The notes below the pieces were generated by a model, which was not told the DNA's origin, did no database searches, and saw nothing but the letters and a program-made list of their open reading frames with translations. DNA of 33,901 nt from positions 1-33,901 of the forward strand of contig NZ_JASHJL010000053.1 of the NCBI RefSeq assembly GCF_030733205.1. The letters are read 5' to 3'. Shown one piece after another: positions 1 through 8,533 of the stretch. The stretch is from Mameliella sp. MMSF_3455 (lineage in GTDB: Bacteria; Pseudomonadota; Alphaproteobacteria; Rhodobacterales; Rhodobacteraceae). Each line of letters opens with the position of its first letter. Positions within the stretch are counted from its first letter, which is position 1. The translations under genes and the position numbers were made by a program.

Positions 1-401
1 AGGGGGGGGACGGGCAGGGGGGCGCTGTCGTCCGTGTCCTCGGGACGCCAATGGCCCAGCAGGCCGCCGCGCAGGCCGATCACCCGCAGCTCGGCCCTGC
101 CGCCATTGGCCCGCACCATATCGCGGAGCTCGGCGGTCAGCGGCAGGGTGAAACCGGCGCGCCCGTCGCCGGGCGCCAGCCCGATTCCCTCTGCCGCCAG
201 GTCGCCGCGAAAGACATGGGCGGGGGTCTGCGCCAGCAGCGCGCCGCGAACGTAAAGCCCGACCCGGGCCGGCCCGCCCCGGGCCAGCAGCGCCCAGCCC
301 ACCAGCGCGCCGCCGATCTCGCCATCCAGGTTGCCGCGGAAGCCGCGCAAACGAGCCGCCGGCCCTCGCAGCCGGCGGCGGAGGGCGTCAGGCAAGCGCA
401 T
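1..401 (-). CDS. Partial protein with N-terminal GWA-type beta-rich domain of polysaccharide enzymes
   Basis: This gene reads leftward and runs off the left edge, so only its first 133 codons are visible. The ATG lies inside the end of gmd, a 14-base overlap, which implies translational coupling. The visible protein reads LDGEIGGALVGWALLARG, then RVGLYVRGALL, FRGDLAAEGIG, GRAGFTLPLT and ELRVIGLRGG. This follows the pattern G-LDG---GWA---P--V-LYV-G-----FR-DL----G----GF---L. I know that pattern from small beta-rich modules attached to glycosyltransferases, methyltransferases and sulfotransferases in alphaproteobacterial capsule clusters. The catalytic part, if any, would lie outside the window, so no enzymatic role can be assigned. 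No clear Shine-Dalgarno sequence precedes the start, as often seen with overlapping genes. The coding assignment rests on continuous openness, codon bias and the domain pattern. Confidence 0.7.
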   Translation of the reverse strand, partial: MRLPDALRRRLRGPAARLRGFRGNLDGEIGGALVGWALLARGGPARVGLYVRGALLAQTPAHVFRGDLAAEGIGLAPGDGRAGFTLPLTAELRDMVRANGGRAELRVIGLRGGLLGHWRPEDTDDSAPLPVPP

Positions 402-1401
402 CGTAATCGGATTTCGCCATCATCTCGGCCAGCTGTTCCACGGTGACCCGCGGCTCCCAGCCCAGTTTCTCGCGCGCCTTGGAAGCGTCGCCGATCAGCA
501 GATCGACCTCGGCCGGGCGGTAGAATTTCGGGTTCACCCGCATGACCTGCTTGCCCGAGGTGCGGCAGCGGGCGGTCTCGCCCTCGCCCTCGCCGGTCCA
601 TTCCAGGTCCATCCCCAGCGCCGTGGCAGCACAGGTAAAGAAATCGCGGATTGTCGTCGTCACGCCGGTGGCCAGCACATAGTCGTCGGCCTTGTCCTGC
701 TGCAGCATCCGCCACATGCCCTCGACGTAATCGCCGGCAAAGCCCCAGTCGCGCTGCGCGTTCATGTTGCCCAGCTCCACCGGGTCACTGCCGCCATGCG
801 CGATCCGGGCCAGGCCCAGGGTGATCTTGCGGGTGACGAATTCCTTGCCCCTGAGCGGGCTCTCGTGGTTGAACAGGATCCCCGAGGAGGCATGCATGCC
901 GAAACTCTCGCGGTAGTTCATGGTGATGTAATGGCCGAACACCTTGGCCACGCCGTAGGGCGAGCGCGGGTAGAGCCGGGTGGTCTCGGTCTGCGGGACC
1001 TCCTGCACGAGGCCGAACATCTCCGAGGTCGAGGCCTGGTAGAAGCGGCACTCGGGCACCAGCGTGCGCAGCGTATCCAGGATGCGCACCACCGAGACGC
1101 CGTCGACCTCGGCGGTATAGACCGGCAGATCCCAGCTGGCGCCGACGAAACTTTGCGCGGCGAGGTTGTAGAACTCGTCCGGCAGCACGGCCTTGATGGT
1201 GCGGAAGATGTTGTTGGCTTCGCCCAGGTCGAACTCGTGCAGCTGCACGTCGCCGGTGATGCCCAGGATGTCCAGCCGCGTGGTCTCGACCTGGCTGATG
1301 CGCCGGACGCCGCCATGCACCTCGTAGCCCTGATCGAGCAGAAGTTTCGCCAGATAGCTGCCATCCTGTCCCGTGACACCGGTGATGAACGCTTTTTTCA
1401 T
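388..1401 (-). CDS. gmd: GDP-mannose 4,6-dehydratase
   Basis: A 337-residue extended short-chain dehydrogenase that converts GDP-mannose to GDP-4-keto-6-deoxymannose, the precursor of GDP-fucose, GDP-rhamnose or GDP-perosamine. The N-terminal NADP-binding loop TGVTGQDGSYLAK (residues 7-19) and the GDP-mannose-specific GGVRR (30-34) are intact. So are the catalytic residues T125/S126 and E127 in STSEMFG, and Y149/K153 in YGVAK. The motifs NHESPLRG (178-185) and RDWGFAGDYVEGMW are typical of the family, and the length is normal. The next enzyme that would fix the final sugar (fucose synthase, Rmd or perosamine synthase) is not in the window. The gene is divergent from the TPR-glycosyltransferase at 1569 and co-directional and overlapping with the partial gene to its left, so those two probably form an operon. 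Confidence 0.95.
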   Translation of the reverse strand: MKKAFITGVTGQDGSYLAKLLLDQGYEVHGGVRRISQVETTRLDILGITGDVQLHEFDLGEANNIFRTIKAVLPDEFYNLAAQSFVGASWDLPVYTAEVDGVSVVRILDTLRTLVPECRFYQASTSEMFGLVQEVPQTETTRLYPRSPYGVAKVFGHYITMNYRESFGMHASSGILFNHESPLRGKEFVTRKITLGLARIAHGGSDPVELGNMNAQRDWGFAGDYVEGMWRMLQQDKADDYVLATGVTTTIRDFFTCAATALGMDLEWTGEGEGETARCRTSGKQVMRVNPKFYRPAEVDLLIGDASKAREKLGWEPRVTVEQLAEMMAKSDYDALA

Positions 1402-1568
1402 GTCTTCGGGATCCCCTCGGCGCAGATTGCAGGTTGCCTACTTTGCAGGGCTGCGAAAGGCAATCGGTTTGCACCGGGCTCCGCGAAGCCTTGCGCGCGG
1501 GTGCTTTACAGCCGCGGGCGCCCTGCCCAGAGTTGCACCCGTGAGTTGAGAGGACAAAGAGGTATCCC
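1402..1568. promoter_or_regulatory. Divergent intergenic region between gmd and the TPR-glycosyltransferase
   Basis: These 167 bases separate two diverging start codons and must hold promoters for both directions. The part nearer gmd (about 1426-1475) is relatively AT-rich and carries several TTGCA/TTGCC words. On the minus strand a TTGCCT, a 17-base spacer and TAGGCA could be a weak -35/-10 pair for gmd. The AAAGAGGT just upstream of 1569 is a good ribosome-binding site for the rightward gene. No strong consensus promoter is visible, so the promoter placement is tentative. Confidence 0.35.
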
Positions 1569-4451
1569 ATGTCGAACCCGCCCCCCGCCGTGACCGCGAC
1601 GATCCCCGACCTGATGGCCGAGGCGCAGGCCGCCCGGACGGCGGGAGAGGCGGTCCGGGCCGCGCGGCTCTACGACCAGGTGCTGGAACGGCGTCCCGAT
1701 CACGCCGGGGCTTGGCTGGCCCGGATCGAGATCGCCCTGGGCCGGGGCAAAGCCCGGCGGGCGCGCAAGCTCTGCGAGGCGGCACTGGCGCACTGCCCGG
1801 GCCACCGGGTTGCCATCGGGATCAAGCGCGCCCGCGCGATCGAGGCAGGCGGCGCCCGCGCCGAGGCGCTGGCCCTGCTCGAGGACCTGTCCGGGGAGGC
1901 CGCCGATGACGTGCCGCTGGCGGCCACGCTGGCAGGGATGCGCCACCGGGCCGGCAACCTCGACGGGGCCTTCGACATGTATGGCCGGGTGCTGGAACTG
2001 CGGCCCGATCATCCCGGGGCCTGGCTGGCCCGGATCGAGATCGCCCTGGCGCGGGGGCAGGGGGCCCGGGCGCTGGAACTGATCGAGGCGGCACTGCCGC
2101 AGCTGCCCGACCAGCAGGCCCGGGTGCTGGAGATCAAGCGCGTCCGCGCGCTGGATGCCGCGGGGCGGCTCTCCGAGGCGCTGGACCGGCTGGCGCCGCT
2201 GCGCGCCGCGGCGCCGGAGGACCTGCAGCTGGCGATGCTGGATGCCGGGCTGCTGCGCCGCACCGGCGATCTGGCGGGGGCGGAAACCGCCTATGCCCGG
2301 GTGCTGGAGCGGGACCCGGACCAGGCCGGGGCCTGGCTGGGCCGGATCGACATCGCCCAGACCCTGGGCGACCCGGACCGCGCCCGCGCCCTGGCCGAGG
2401 CCGGGGTGCAGACCTGCCCGGACCACCTGGGGCTGATCGCGCGCCGGGCCGGGCTGCTGGTGCACATGGGCCAGCCCGCGGCCGCCATCGCCGCGCTGGA
2501 GGCGGCGCTGGCGGCGCGGCCCGGAGAGATCCGGCTGATGCTGGAGCTGGGGCGGGCGGAACTGGCCGCGGGCCGGGCGGCGGCGGCGGGGACGCGCTAT
2601 GCCACCTGCCTCGAGACCGCGCCGGGGAACATCCAGGCCCGGCTGGGCCTGGCCGAGGCGCATGCGGCCCAGGGCGCCCCCGGGACAGGGCTGGCGGTGC
2701 TGGCGGACTACGCGGAGGAAGGGCCGGCGCCGGGGCTGAAGGCGGCCGAGCTGATGGGGCAGGCGGGAGAGGTCGCGGGCCGCGCCGCGCTGCTGGACAG
2801 GCTGGCCGACATGGCGCCCCGGATGAGCGAGCCCGAGCTCTTGCGCCTGTTCAAGCTGGGCGAACAGGCCGATCACGCCGGCGCCGCGCTGGCGGTGGTC
2901 CGCAGTCTCGAACAGCGGGCGCGGATCTCGCCGCTGCTGGCGCAGTTCCTGATGACCCGCGCCCGGGTCATCGTTCCGCCGGAGCGCGCCCGGGCGCTGC
3001 AGGCGGCGCTGGAAAGCCGGCTGCCGCCCTCGCGCGTGCCGGAGTTCCGCGCCGTTTCCGCCGCGCTCTTTTCCGGCCCCGAAGAGGCGCTGGCCCAGGC
3101 CCGCGCCGACCTGCCCAGCCCCCGCGACACCCAGGGCGCGGCCCTGGTCGGCGAACGCCTGATGGACGCGGGCCACCCGCGGCTGGGCTTTCGCTACCTG
3201 CGGGCCTGCGTGGCGCGCTGGCCCGCCGCCCCGCACCTGCGCCGCCAGTTCCTGCGCGCCTGCATCGAGACCGGGCAGCTGGCGGCCGGCCATGCCTGGC
3301 TGGACCGGCTGGAGGCCCGCGACCCCGACCTGGACACCGGGCCCGAGCGCATGGCGCTGATGACCCAGGAGGGCCGCCTGGAAGAGACCCGCGCCCTGGC
3401 CGAGACCCGTGCGGCGCAGGGGCTGCGGACGCTCTCGCCGCGGCAGTTCCTGGACCTGGCGCTGGCCCTGGGGGATCTCGAGGCCTCGACCCGGGCGGCA
3501 CAGGAGGTCCAGCGCGAACCGGGCGCGGGGCGCCAGAACGCGGCGCATTTCTCGACCACGCTGCACGGGGCGCAGTTCAACGAGCTGCGGCTCTACCACG
3601 CGGCCCGTGACCACGCCCTGCGGGCCGGCGAGCCCGAGGCCGAGGTCGAGGCGCGGCTGGCGCGGGATTTCTTCTTTCCGGCCAAGCGCATCGTCGCCGC
3701 CCATGCCGATCGTCTCGGCCCCCGGTCCAGTTCCCGGCCCGCGCCGGGGACCGGGGAGAGCGCGCCGCGGCTGATCTTCCAGTACTGGAACAGCCCGGCG
3801 GTCCCCGAGGAGGTCGACGCCCTGATGCAGAGCTGGCGCGACGCGCCGGGGTTCGAACACCAGCTCTACGACCGCGCCCGCGCCCTCGCCTTCCTGCGCA
3901 AGGACTTCGGCACCGGCCATGCCCGCGCCTTCCAGCTGGCCAATTCGCCGGCCGAGGAATGCGACTTCCTGCGGCTCTGCCTGCTCTACAGGCATGGCGG
4001 GATCTACGCCGATGCGGATGACCGGCTGACCGGCGACGCGGGCGCGCTCATCGCCGAGGGGCCGGGGCTGATCCTGGCGCGCGAACCCTGGGGCGCGCTG
4101 GCCAACAACGTGATCGTGGCCCCGGCCGGCCACCCGCTGCTGCTCTGGGCGCTGGAGGCGGCGGGGCGGTCGCTGCTGGCGCGGGAAAACGACGGCACCT
4201 GGTTCAAGACCGGCCCGGGGCTGGTGACCCGGGCGGCGGCCTCCTGGCTGACAGAGGCGGGCCCCGCGGTAGAGCGCGGTCTGACCCTGCTCAGCCTGCC
4301 GCAGCTGCGCGCCCATGTGCACCCCCACGTCCGGCTGGGCTACAAGAGCTCGGGCAGTTACTGGAACGCCCGCGACGCCCATGCGCCCGGGGCGCTGGTG
4401 GCAGCGCTCTCCGGGCTGGCCCCGCGCGCGGGAAATAATGCGAGCGATTAA
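1569..4451 (+). CDS. TPR-repeat protein with C-terminal DXD glycosyltransferase domain (Gly_transf_sug/OCH1-like)
   Basis: A 960-residue protein, probably cytoplasmic, with no signal peptide. Residues about 30-370 form helical TPR-like repeats with a higher-order period of roughly 103 residues. The boxes PDHAGAWLARIEIAL, PDHPGAWLARIEIAL and PDQAGAWLGRIDIAQ start at residues 43, 146 and 250, and a weaker copy starts at 352. Further alpha-helical repeats extend to about 700. The C-terminal part (about 732-930) begins APRLIFQYWNSP and contains DFLRLCLLYRHGGIYADADD with the DXD motif at residues 815-817. This is the hallmark of sugar transferases with a DXD-containing GT-A fold (Pfam Gly_transf_sug type). 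The expected role is transfer of a sugar from a nucleotide sugar to a surface glycan, with the TPR part docking partners. The start is supported by AAAGAGGT eight bases upstream. Donor and acceptor are unknown. Confidence 0.88.
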   Translation: MSNPPPAVTATIPDLMAEAQAARTAGEAVRAARLYDQVLERRPDHAGAWLARIEIALGRGKARRARKLCEAALAHCPGHRVAIGIKRARAIEAGGARAEALALLEDLSGEAADDVPLAATLAGMRHRAGNLDGAFDMYGRVLELRPDHPGAWLARIEIALARGQGARALELIEAALPQLPDQQARVLEIKRVRALDAAGRLSEALDRLAPLRAAAPEDLQLAMLDAGLLRRTGDLAGAETAYARVLERDPDQAGAWLGRIDIAQTLGDPDRARALAEAGVQTCPDHLGLIARRAGLLVHMGQPAAAIAALEAALAARPGEIRLMLELGRAELAAGRAAAAGTRYATCLETAPGNIQARLGLAEAHAAQGAPGTGLAVLADYAEEGPAPGLKAAELMGQAGEVAGRAALLDRLADMAPRMSEPELLRLFKLGEQADHAGAALAVVRSLEQRARISPLLAQFLMTRARVIVPPERARALQAALESRLPPSRVPEFRAVSAALFSGPEEALAQARADLPSPRDTQGAALVGERLMDAGHPRLGFRYLRACVARWPAAPHLRRQFLRACIETGQLAAGHAWLDRLEARDPDLDTGPERMALMTQEGRLEETRALAETRAAQGLRTLSPRQFLDLALALGDLEASTRAAQEVQREPGAGRQNAAHFSTTLHGAQFNELRLYHAARDHALRAGEPEAEVEARLARDFFFPAKRIVAAHADRLGPRSSSRPAPGTGESAPRLIFQYWNSPAVPEEVDALMQSWRDAPGFEHQLYDRARALAFLRKDFGTGHARAFQLANSPAEECDFLRLCLLYRHGGIYADADDRLTGDAGALIAEGPGLILAREPWGALANNVIVAPAGHPLLLWALEAAGRSLLARENDGTWFKTGPGLVTRAAASWLTEAGPAVERGLTLLSLPQLRAHVHPHVRLGYKSSGSYWNARDAHAPGALVAALSGLAPRAGNNASD

Positions 4452-4455
4452 ATTC

Positions 4456-4488
4456 CGGGCCATTGCCGCCGAAACCGGCAATGGCTCG
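4456..4488 (+). terminator. Strong hairpin after the TPR-glycosyltransferase gene
   Basis: A 10-base perfect stem (GCCATTGCCG with CGGCAATGGC) lies four bases past the stop codon. It extends outward by a wobble pair and two more pairs to about 13 pairs, around a 7-base loop. There is no T-tract behind it, so it may be an attenuating or mRNA-stabilising hairpin rather than a classical intrinsic terminator. The following 190 bases up to 4680 contain no recognisable gene. Confidence 0.45.
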
Positions 4489-4679
4489 CGCATGGGGGGT
4501 CTGACAGAGCTTTTTTGCACCTTGTAACTCGGTTTTGGCCCATGCATACGTCGCCGGGGTAACCCGCAGGGGTTGCAAGACGCCTCTTCGGGCAGGTCTC
4601 GCCCGGGGCTTCTGGATCTCCTGCCCGCAGGGATCCCGGGGCAGATGTTTCCGAGGCCGTGTATATATTGAGGACCACC

Positions 4680-5276
4680 ATGGACGGACCTGCCAACCAC
4701 ATGGATCAGTCAAGCCCCGCCGAAAACCTCTTCGATCCCGATAACCTGCACTTTGACCTGCGCGTCGAGCAGCCCTTTTTCTGCTTCAGCGGCGAAGGCA
4801 CGACATCGGTTCCGGTGACGCTCTCCGTGGGCAAGGGCGCGCCGCTGGCGCTTTACGGGGGGGACCCCGAGCCGGTGAAGATCGGCGCCAAGCTCTTTGT
4901 CAACACCGGCCTGCCCGAGGAGCCCGTGCGCGGCGCGCTGGTGGGCGAGTACCGCGCCGAAAGCGATGCCTTTTCCGCCCAGAAGGGCCGGCACTATACC
5001 CGCAACATGCTGGTCACCGTCCCCGCGGAGGTCCCCGGAGAGCTGATCCTGGACATCGACCTGGTCAAGGAAGGCCGGTTCTGGGGCGCCGACCGGGGCT
5101 ACCGCCCGCTGAGCCTGGTGGTCACCCAGCGCCGCGTGGCGATCCGCCCGGCGCAGCCCGATCCGCTGGACATGACCGAAGCCCTGATGCGGCTGCACGA
5201 TGCCCGCGCCCGCGAGGCGCGCTACGAGGCGGTGATCTTCTCGCTGCTCAACCAGCTCGACAAACGCGACAGCTGA
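4680..5276 (+). CDS. Free-standing beta-sandwich protein related to Wzt-C-like glycan-associated domains
   Basis: A 198-residue protein with no signal peptide. Its middle (about 20-160) looks like one beta-sandwich: FDLRVEQPFFCFSGEG, VPVTLSVGKG, VKIGAKLFVN, RGALVGEYRAES, NMLVTVPAEVPGELILDIDL, VKEGRFWG and RPLSLVVTQRR. The sequence of alternating beta strands ending in PGE-ILDIDLVKEG-FW----RPL-LVV resembles modules fused to ABC transporters of the Wzt type and to methyltransferases or glycosyltransferases of O-antigen clusters, where they recognise glycan ends. Here it stands alone, followed by a short helical tail. AGGA in GAGGACCACC supports ATG 4680; a GTG at 4659 and an ATG at 4701 are alternatives. 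It is 16 bases upstream of the bifunctional glycosyltransferase, so the two are almost certainly co-transcribed. The precise function is not known. Confidence 0.75.
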   Translation: MDGPANHMDQSSPAENLFDPDNLHFDLRVEQPFFCFSGEGTTSVPVTLSVGKGAPLALYGGDPEPVKIGAKLFVNTGLPEEPVRGALVGEYRAESDAFSAQKGRHYTRNMLVTVPAEVPGELILDIDLVKEGRFWGADRGYRPLSLVVTQRRVAIRPAQPDPLDMTEALMRLHDARAREARYEAVIFSLLNQLDKRDS

Positions 5277-5292
5277 TCCGGGAGGGCCACCG

Positions 5293-7536
5293 ATGAAGAT
5301 CTGCTACATCGGCCACGAATACCACCGCAAGACGGCCTCGACCAACTTCATGGCCGATCTTCTGGAGGCCAATGCCACCACCTTTCACCGCCGCGACACG
5401 CTGCCCGACCCGGCCACCCTGGCGGCCTTCGATCTCGACGCGCTGGAGGCCGAGAACTACGACCTGATCTGTGTCTTCCAGATCGAGATGCTGGCCCGCA
5501 CCATCGCCGATCGGCGGCTGGCGAAACGGCTGGTCTTCGTGCCGATGTATGACGGCGCGCGGATGCTGGGCGACAACTACTGGCAGGGGATGGCGCATCG
5601 CGACGACGTGCGGGTGGTGAATTTCTCGCCCACGCTGCACCACCGGGTGGCCAGCCTGGGGGTCAATTCCTTCTTCTTCCGCTACTTCCCGAAACCGGCG
5701 GTGACCCCGGTCTGGGACCGGCTGAAGAAACCGCGCCCGCCCAAGGCGTTTTTCTGGCAGCGCACCGACCGCCCCAGCTGGGACACGGTCAAGACGCTGG
5801 TCTCGAAGATGCCGGACCTGCCTTTCCACCTGCACCTGGCCGGCGATCCCTCGCTGCGCGCCGCGGTCGACGTGGAGGCGGAACAGGCAGAGCGCCCGCT
5901 GACCGTCTCGACCTGGTTCGAGAAGGCCTCGGACTATCGCCGCATCGTCGACGAATGCGACATCTACGTCGCGCCCCGGGAATACGAGGGCATCGGCATG
6001 TCCTTCCTCGAGGCCATGGCCGCGGGCAAATGCGTGATCGCCCCCGACAACCCCACGATGAACGAATACATCACCCACGGGGTCAACGGGCTGCTCTACG
6101 ATGTCGACAGGCCCCGCCCGCTGGAACTGGCCAACCATGCCCGCATCGGTCGCCGCGCCTGGCGCACCGTGGTGCACGGGTATCGCGAATGGCAGTGGGA
6201 CATGAAGAACCGCCTGTCGGACCTGCTGTTCAAGGAGGATCTCGGCGATCCCGAACCCTACCGCGAGCTGGGCGCCTACGTCCGCGCCGGGCTGGGCAAG
6301 GGATTCGCGAAGAAACGCGTCACCCGAGAGCCGCTGCCCAAGGTCTCGGTCGCGGTGGTCTGCTACAATTCCAGGGAGGAGGTCGAGGAGACCCTGACCT
6401 CGATCTTTGCCCAGACCTACCGCAACATGGAGGTGGTGGTGGTCGACGGGGCCTCGACCGATGGCACGGTCGAGATCCTGGAGCGCCACAAGAAGCGCTT
6501 CGACATCTATGTCAGCGAGCCCGACAAGGGCGTCTACGACGCGATGAACAAGGCCGCGCGTCTCGGGACGGGCGATTACGTCATCTTCATCAACGCCGGC
6601 GACTATTTCCACCTGCCCACCTCGCTGGAGGTGGCGATGCACAATATCTTCGGCGGACCGGGGGCCTGGCTGGGCCGGCGCGAACTGCCGGATTTCATCG
6701 TGGGCGACCATGTCTACCGCCATGACACGGGCGTGTCGAACCTGCACAAGGCAGCCGATTTCGCCGACACCTGGGCGCAGCTGCAGGCCGGCAAGTTCAA
6801 GCCCGACTGGTGGACCGGCATCCCCTGCCACCAGGCCACGCTGACCCGGCGCGAGCTGCTGGCGACCGAGGGCTACGACCTCAGCTTCGACATCACCGCC
6901 GACCACAATTTCATGTTCAGCATGCGGGCGAAGGGCGCCACCTTCGTGCACTGCCATTCGGTCATCGCCACCTATGTCGGCGGCGGCATGTCGGCCAAGC
7001 GCACCCTGCAGTGCATGCGCGAGAGTTTCCGCGTGGCGCGCACCAACACGCCCTCGGTCAAGGCGGTGGAACGGCTCTACCTGCACCTCTTCGGCGAACG
7101 CGCGATCCTCTCGGACCCGGAAAAGATGGAATCCCAGGCCGAGCTGCTGCGCCGGTCGGGGCTGTTCTACGAGGACTGGTACCGGGCGCGCTACATGGGC
7201 GCGGACAGCCCCTTCAAGGACCCGATCCTGCATTACCTCGAACTGGGGCACGACATGGGCGCGCAGCCCAACCCCTTCTTCGACGGCCGCCATTACCTGT
7301 TGCGCAATTCCGACGTGGCGGATGCCGGCATGAACCCCTTCGTCCACTACGTCATGACCGGGCGCGACCAGACCCGCCCGACCTATGACTGGGATGCCGA
7401 AGGCGTCGGCGACGGCGAGGTCATGAGCCGATTCAAGCGGCTCTACCCCTGGCACAGCGCCGATCTCGACGGGCTGGAACATATCCTGGCCACCACGCCG
7501 AAAGACCGGCTTTTGTCCGTCCTCCGGGACGTCTAG
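5293..7536 (+). CDS. Bifunctional glycosyltransferase (GT4-like + GT2) with C-terminal NP-HY repeats
   Basis: A 747-residue fusion of two glycosyltransferase modules. The first (about 1-330) has a GT-B type C-terminal half with APREYEGIGMSFLEAMAAGK (about 228-247), containing the E-x7-E arrangement of GT4 enzymes. The second begins PKVSVAVVCYNS at residue 349 and carries VVVVDGASTDGT and FINAGDYF, typical of GT2 (GT-A) inverting transferases. The NAGD replaces the usual DXD, as in several colanic-acid-type enzymes. The last 130 residues carry two repeats, DPILHYLELGHDMGAQPNPFFD and NPFVHYVMTGRDQTRP, a motif I know from tails of capsular glycosyltransferases. The enzyme probably adds two successive sugars. 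GGAGGG precedes the ATG. It is followed by a sulfotransferase, fitting a polysaccharide operon. Confidence 0.88.
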   Translation: MKICYIGHEYHRKTASTNFMADLLEANATTFHRRDTLPDPATLAAFDLDALEAENYDLICVFQIEMLARTIADRRLAKRLVFVPMYDGARMLGDNYWQGMAHRDDVRVVNFSPTLHHRVASLGVNSFFFRYFPKPAVTPVWDRLKKPRPPKAFFWQRTDRPSWDTVKTLVSKMPDLPFHLHLAGDPSLRAAVDVEAEQAERPLTVSTWFEKASDYRRIVDECDIYVAPREYEGIGMSFLEAMAAGKCVIAPDNPTMNEYITHGVNGLLYDVDRPRPLELANHARIGRRAWRTVVHGYREWQWDMKNRLSDLLFKEDLGDPEPYRELGAYVRAGLGKGFAKKRVTREPLPKVSVAVVCYNSREEVEETLTSIFAQTYRNMEVVVVDGASTDGTVEILERHKKRFDIYVSEPDKGVYDAMNKAARLGTGDYVIFINAGDYFHLPTSLEVAMHNIFGGPGAWLGRRELPDFIVGDHVYRHDTGVSNLHKAADFADTWAQLQAGKFKPDWWTGIPCHQATLTRRELLATEGYDLSFDITADHNFMFSMRAKGATFVHCHSVIATYVGGGMSAKRTLQCMRESFRVARTNTPSVKAVERLYLHLFGERAILSDPEKMESQAELLRRSGLFYEDWYRARYMGADSPFKDPILHYLELGHDMGAQPNPFFDGRHYLLRNSDVADAGMNPFVHYVMTGRDQTRPTYDWDAEGVGDGEVMSRFKRLYPWHSADLDGLEHILATTPKDRLLSVLRDV

Positions 7537-7691
7537 ATGGAGCGTTGACGAGAATGGCAAGAAACAGGACGCTTTGGCGCAGCCGCAAGACCGCGGCCCC
7601 CCGCACAGAGAGCCGGGCAGGACCCAAGGCAGAGATCACGCCAGAGGCCGGGAAACAACCGGGGCCGGCAAGAGACGAGGACCAGAAACCA

Positions 7692-8501
7692 ATGACCGCC
7701 AGCATCGCCTACAAGGGCAAGACGATCTACGAACTGCCCGAGTCCCGCAGCCCCGACATCGATTCCGTCTTCTTCATGTCGGTGCACAAGTCCGGCTCGA
7801 CGCTGATGAACAACATGATCCGCGCCGCCTGCCAGATGCTGGACTACGAGTTCGTCGACATCCAGTCGCATTTCTTCAACACCGGCATCTCGGACGCGGA
7901 CATCCCCGCCGACACCAGCCAGATCTTCAAGCCCAAGGGATACGTCTACTCGGGCTTCCGCTACTTCCCGAACCAGTACGAGATCCCCTGCCTGAACGAC
8001 TGCCCGCTGATCGTGCTGGTGCGCGACCCGCGCGATGCCGTCGTGTCGCAGTATTTCTCGCTCTCGCAGAGCCACCCGATGCCGGGCAAGGACGCGGACG
8101 ACAAGCTTTACAAGCACATGGAAGAGCAGCGCAAGAAAACGCTGGGCAGCGACATCAACGAGTTCGCCCTGCGCGAGGTCGGCGGCTTCGTGAAGAAGCT
8201 GGAAACCTATTCCGAGGTGCTCAAGACGCACCCGAAGGCCCGGCTCTTCCAGTACGAGGAAATCATCTACATGAAGAAGAAGTGGGTCATGTCGATGCTC
8301 AACTTCCTCGAATGGAAGATGCAGCCCGGCCAGCCGATGAACCTGGCCAACCGCTTCAACGTGGTGCCCAAGGCCGAGGATGCCTCCAAGCACATCCGCC
8401 AGGTGCACCCGCAGAACTACATGACCAAGCTCAGCCCCGAGACGATCCAGGAGATCAACAAGACATACGCCGCGACCCTGCTGCGCTACAACTACATCTG
8501 A
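7692..8501 (+). CDS. PAPS-dependent sulfotransferase (family 1-like)
   Basis: A 269-residue cytoplasmic enzyme expected to move sulfate from PAPS to a carbohydrate hydroxyl. The 5'-phosphosulfate loop is SVHKSGSTLMNNMI, with K33-T37. The 3'-phosphate motif is VLVRDPRDAVVSQYFS, with R111 and S119 in the canonical eight-residue spacing. Towards the end are FQYEEIIYMKKKW and a C-terminal helix rich in basic residues. I chose ATG 7692 because it directly precedes the conserved fold and has GACGAGG about 11 bases upstream. The open frame extends to an ATG at 7554, but the added 46 residues are basic, low-complexity and lack any domain. The gene follows the fused glycosyltransferase and precedes a methyltransferase, so its substrate is probably the same glycan. 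Confidence 0.85.
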   Translation: MTASIAYKGKTIYELPESRSPDIDSVFFMSVHKSGSTLMNNMIRAACQMLDYEFVDIQSHFFNTGISDADIPADTSQIFKPKGYVYSGFRYFPNQYEIPCLNDCPLIVLVRDPRDAVVSQYFSLSQSHPMPGKDADDKLYKHMEEQRKKTLGSDINEFALREVGGFVKKLETYSEVLKTHPKARLFQYEEIIYMKKKWVMSMLNFLEWKMQPGQPMNLANRFNVVPKAEDASKHIRQVHPQNYMTKLSPETIQEINKTYAATLLRYNYI

Positions 8502-8533
8502 GCGCCCGTCCATTCTTGCCGAAAGGAGCCGCC

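Noticed and set aside
1506-4700. Very long reading frame on the minus strand opposite the TPR-glycosyltransferase
   Set aside because: It is Gly/Arg/Pro/Gln-rich without any domain, and the plus-strand frame has motifs and a ribosome site. High third-position GC produces such mirror frames; similar ones lie opposite the RTX, S8, CAP and sulfotransferase genes.
4535-4744. Small plus-strand frame between the TPR-glycosyltransferase and the beta-sandwich gene
   Set aside because: It overlaps the start of the well-supported gene at 4680 in another frame, has Arg/Gly-rich shadow composition and no ribosome site.
7554-7691. N-terminal extension of the sulfotransferase to ATG 7554
   Set aside because: The added residues are basic and low-complexity and precede the conserved fold. 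The start at 7692 has a plausible ribosome site, though the extension cannot be excluded.
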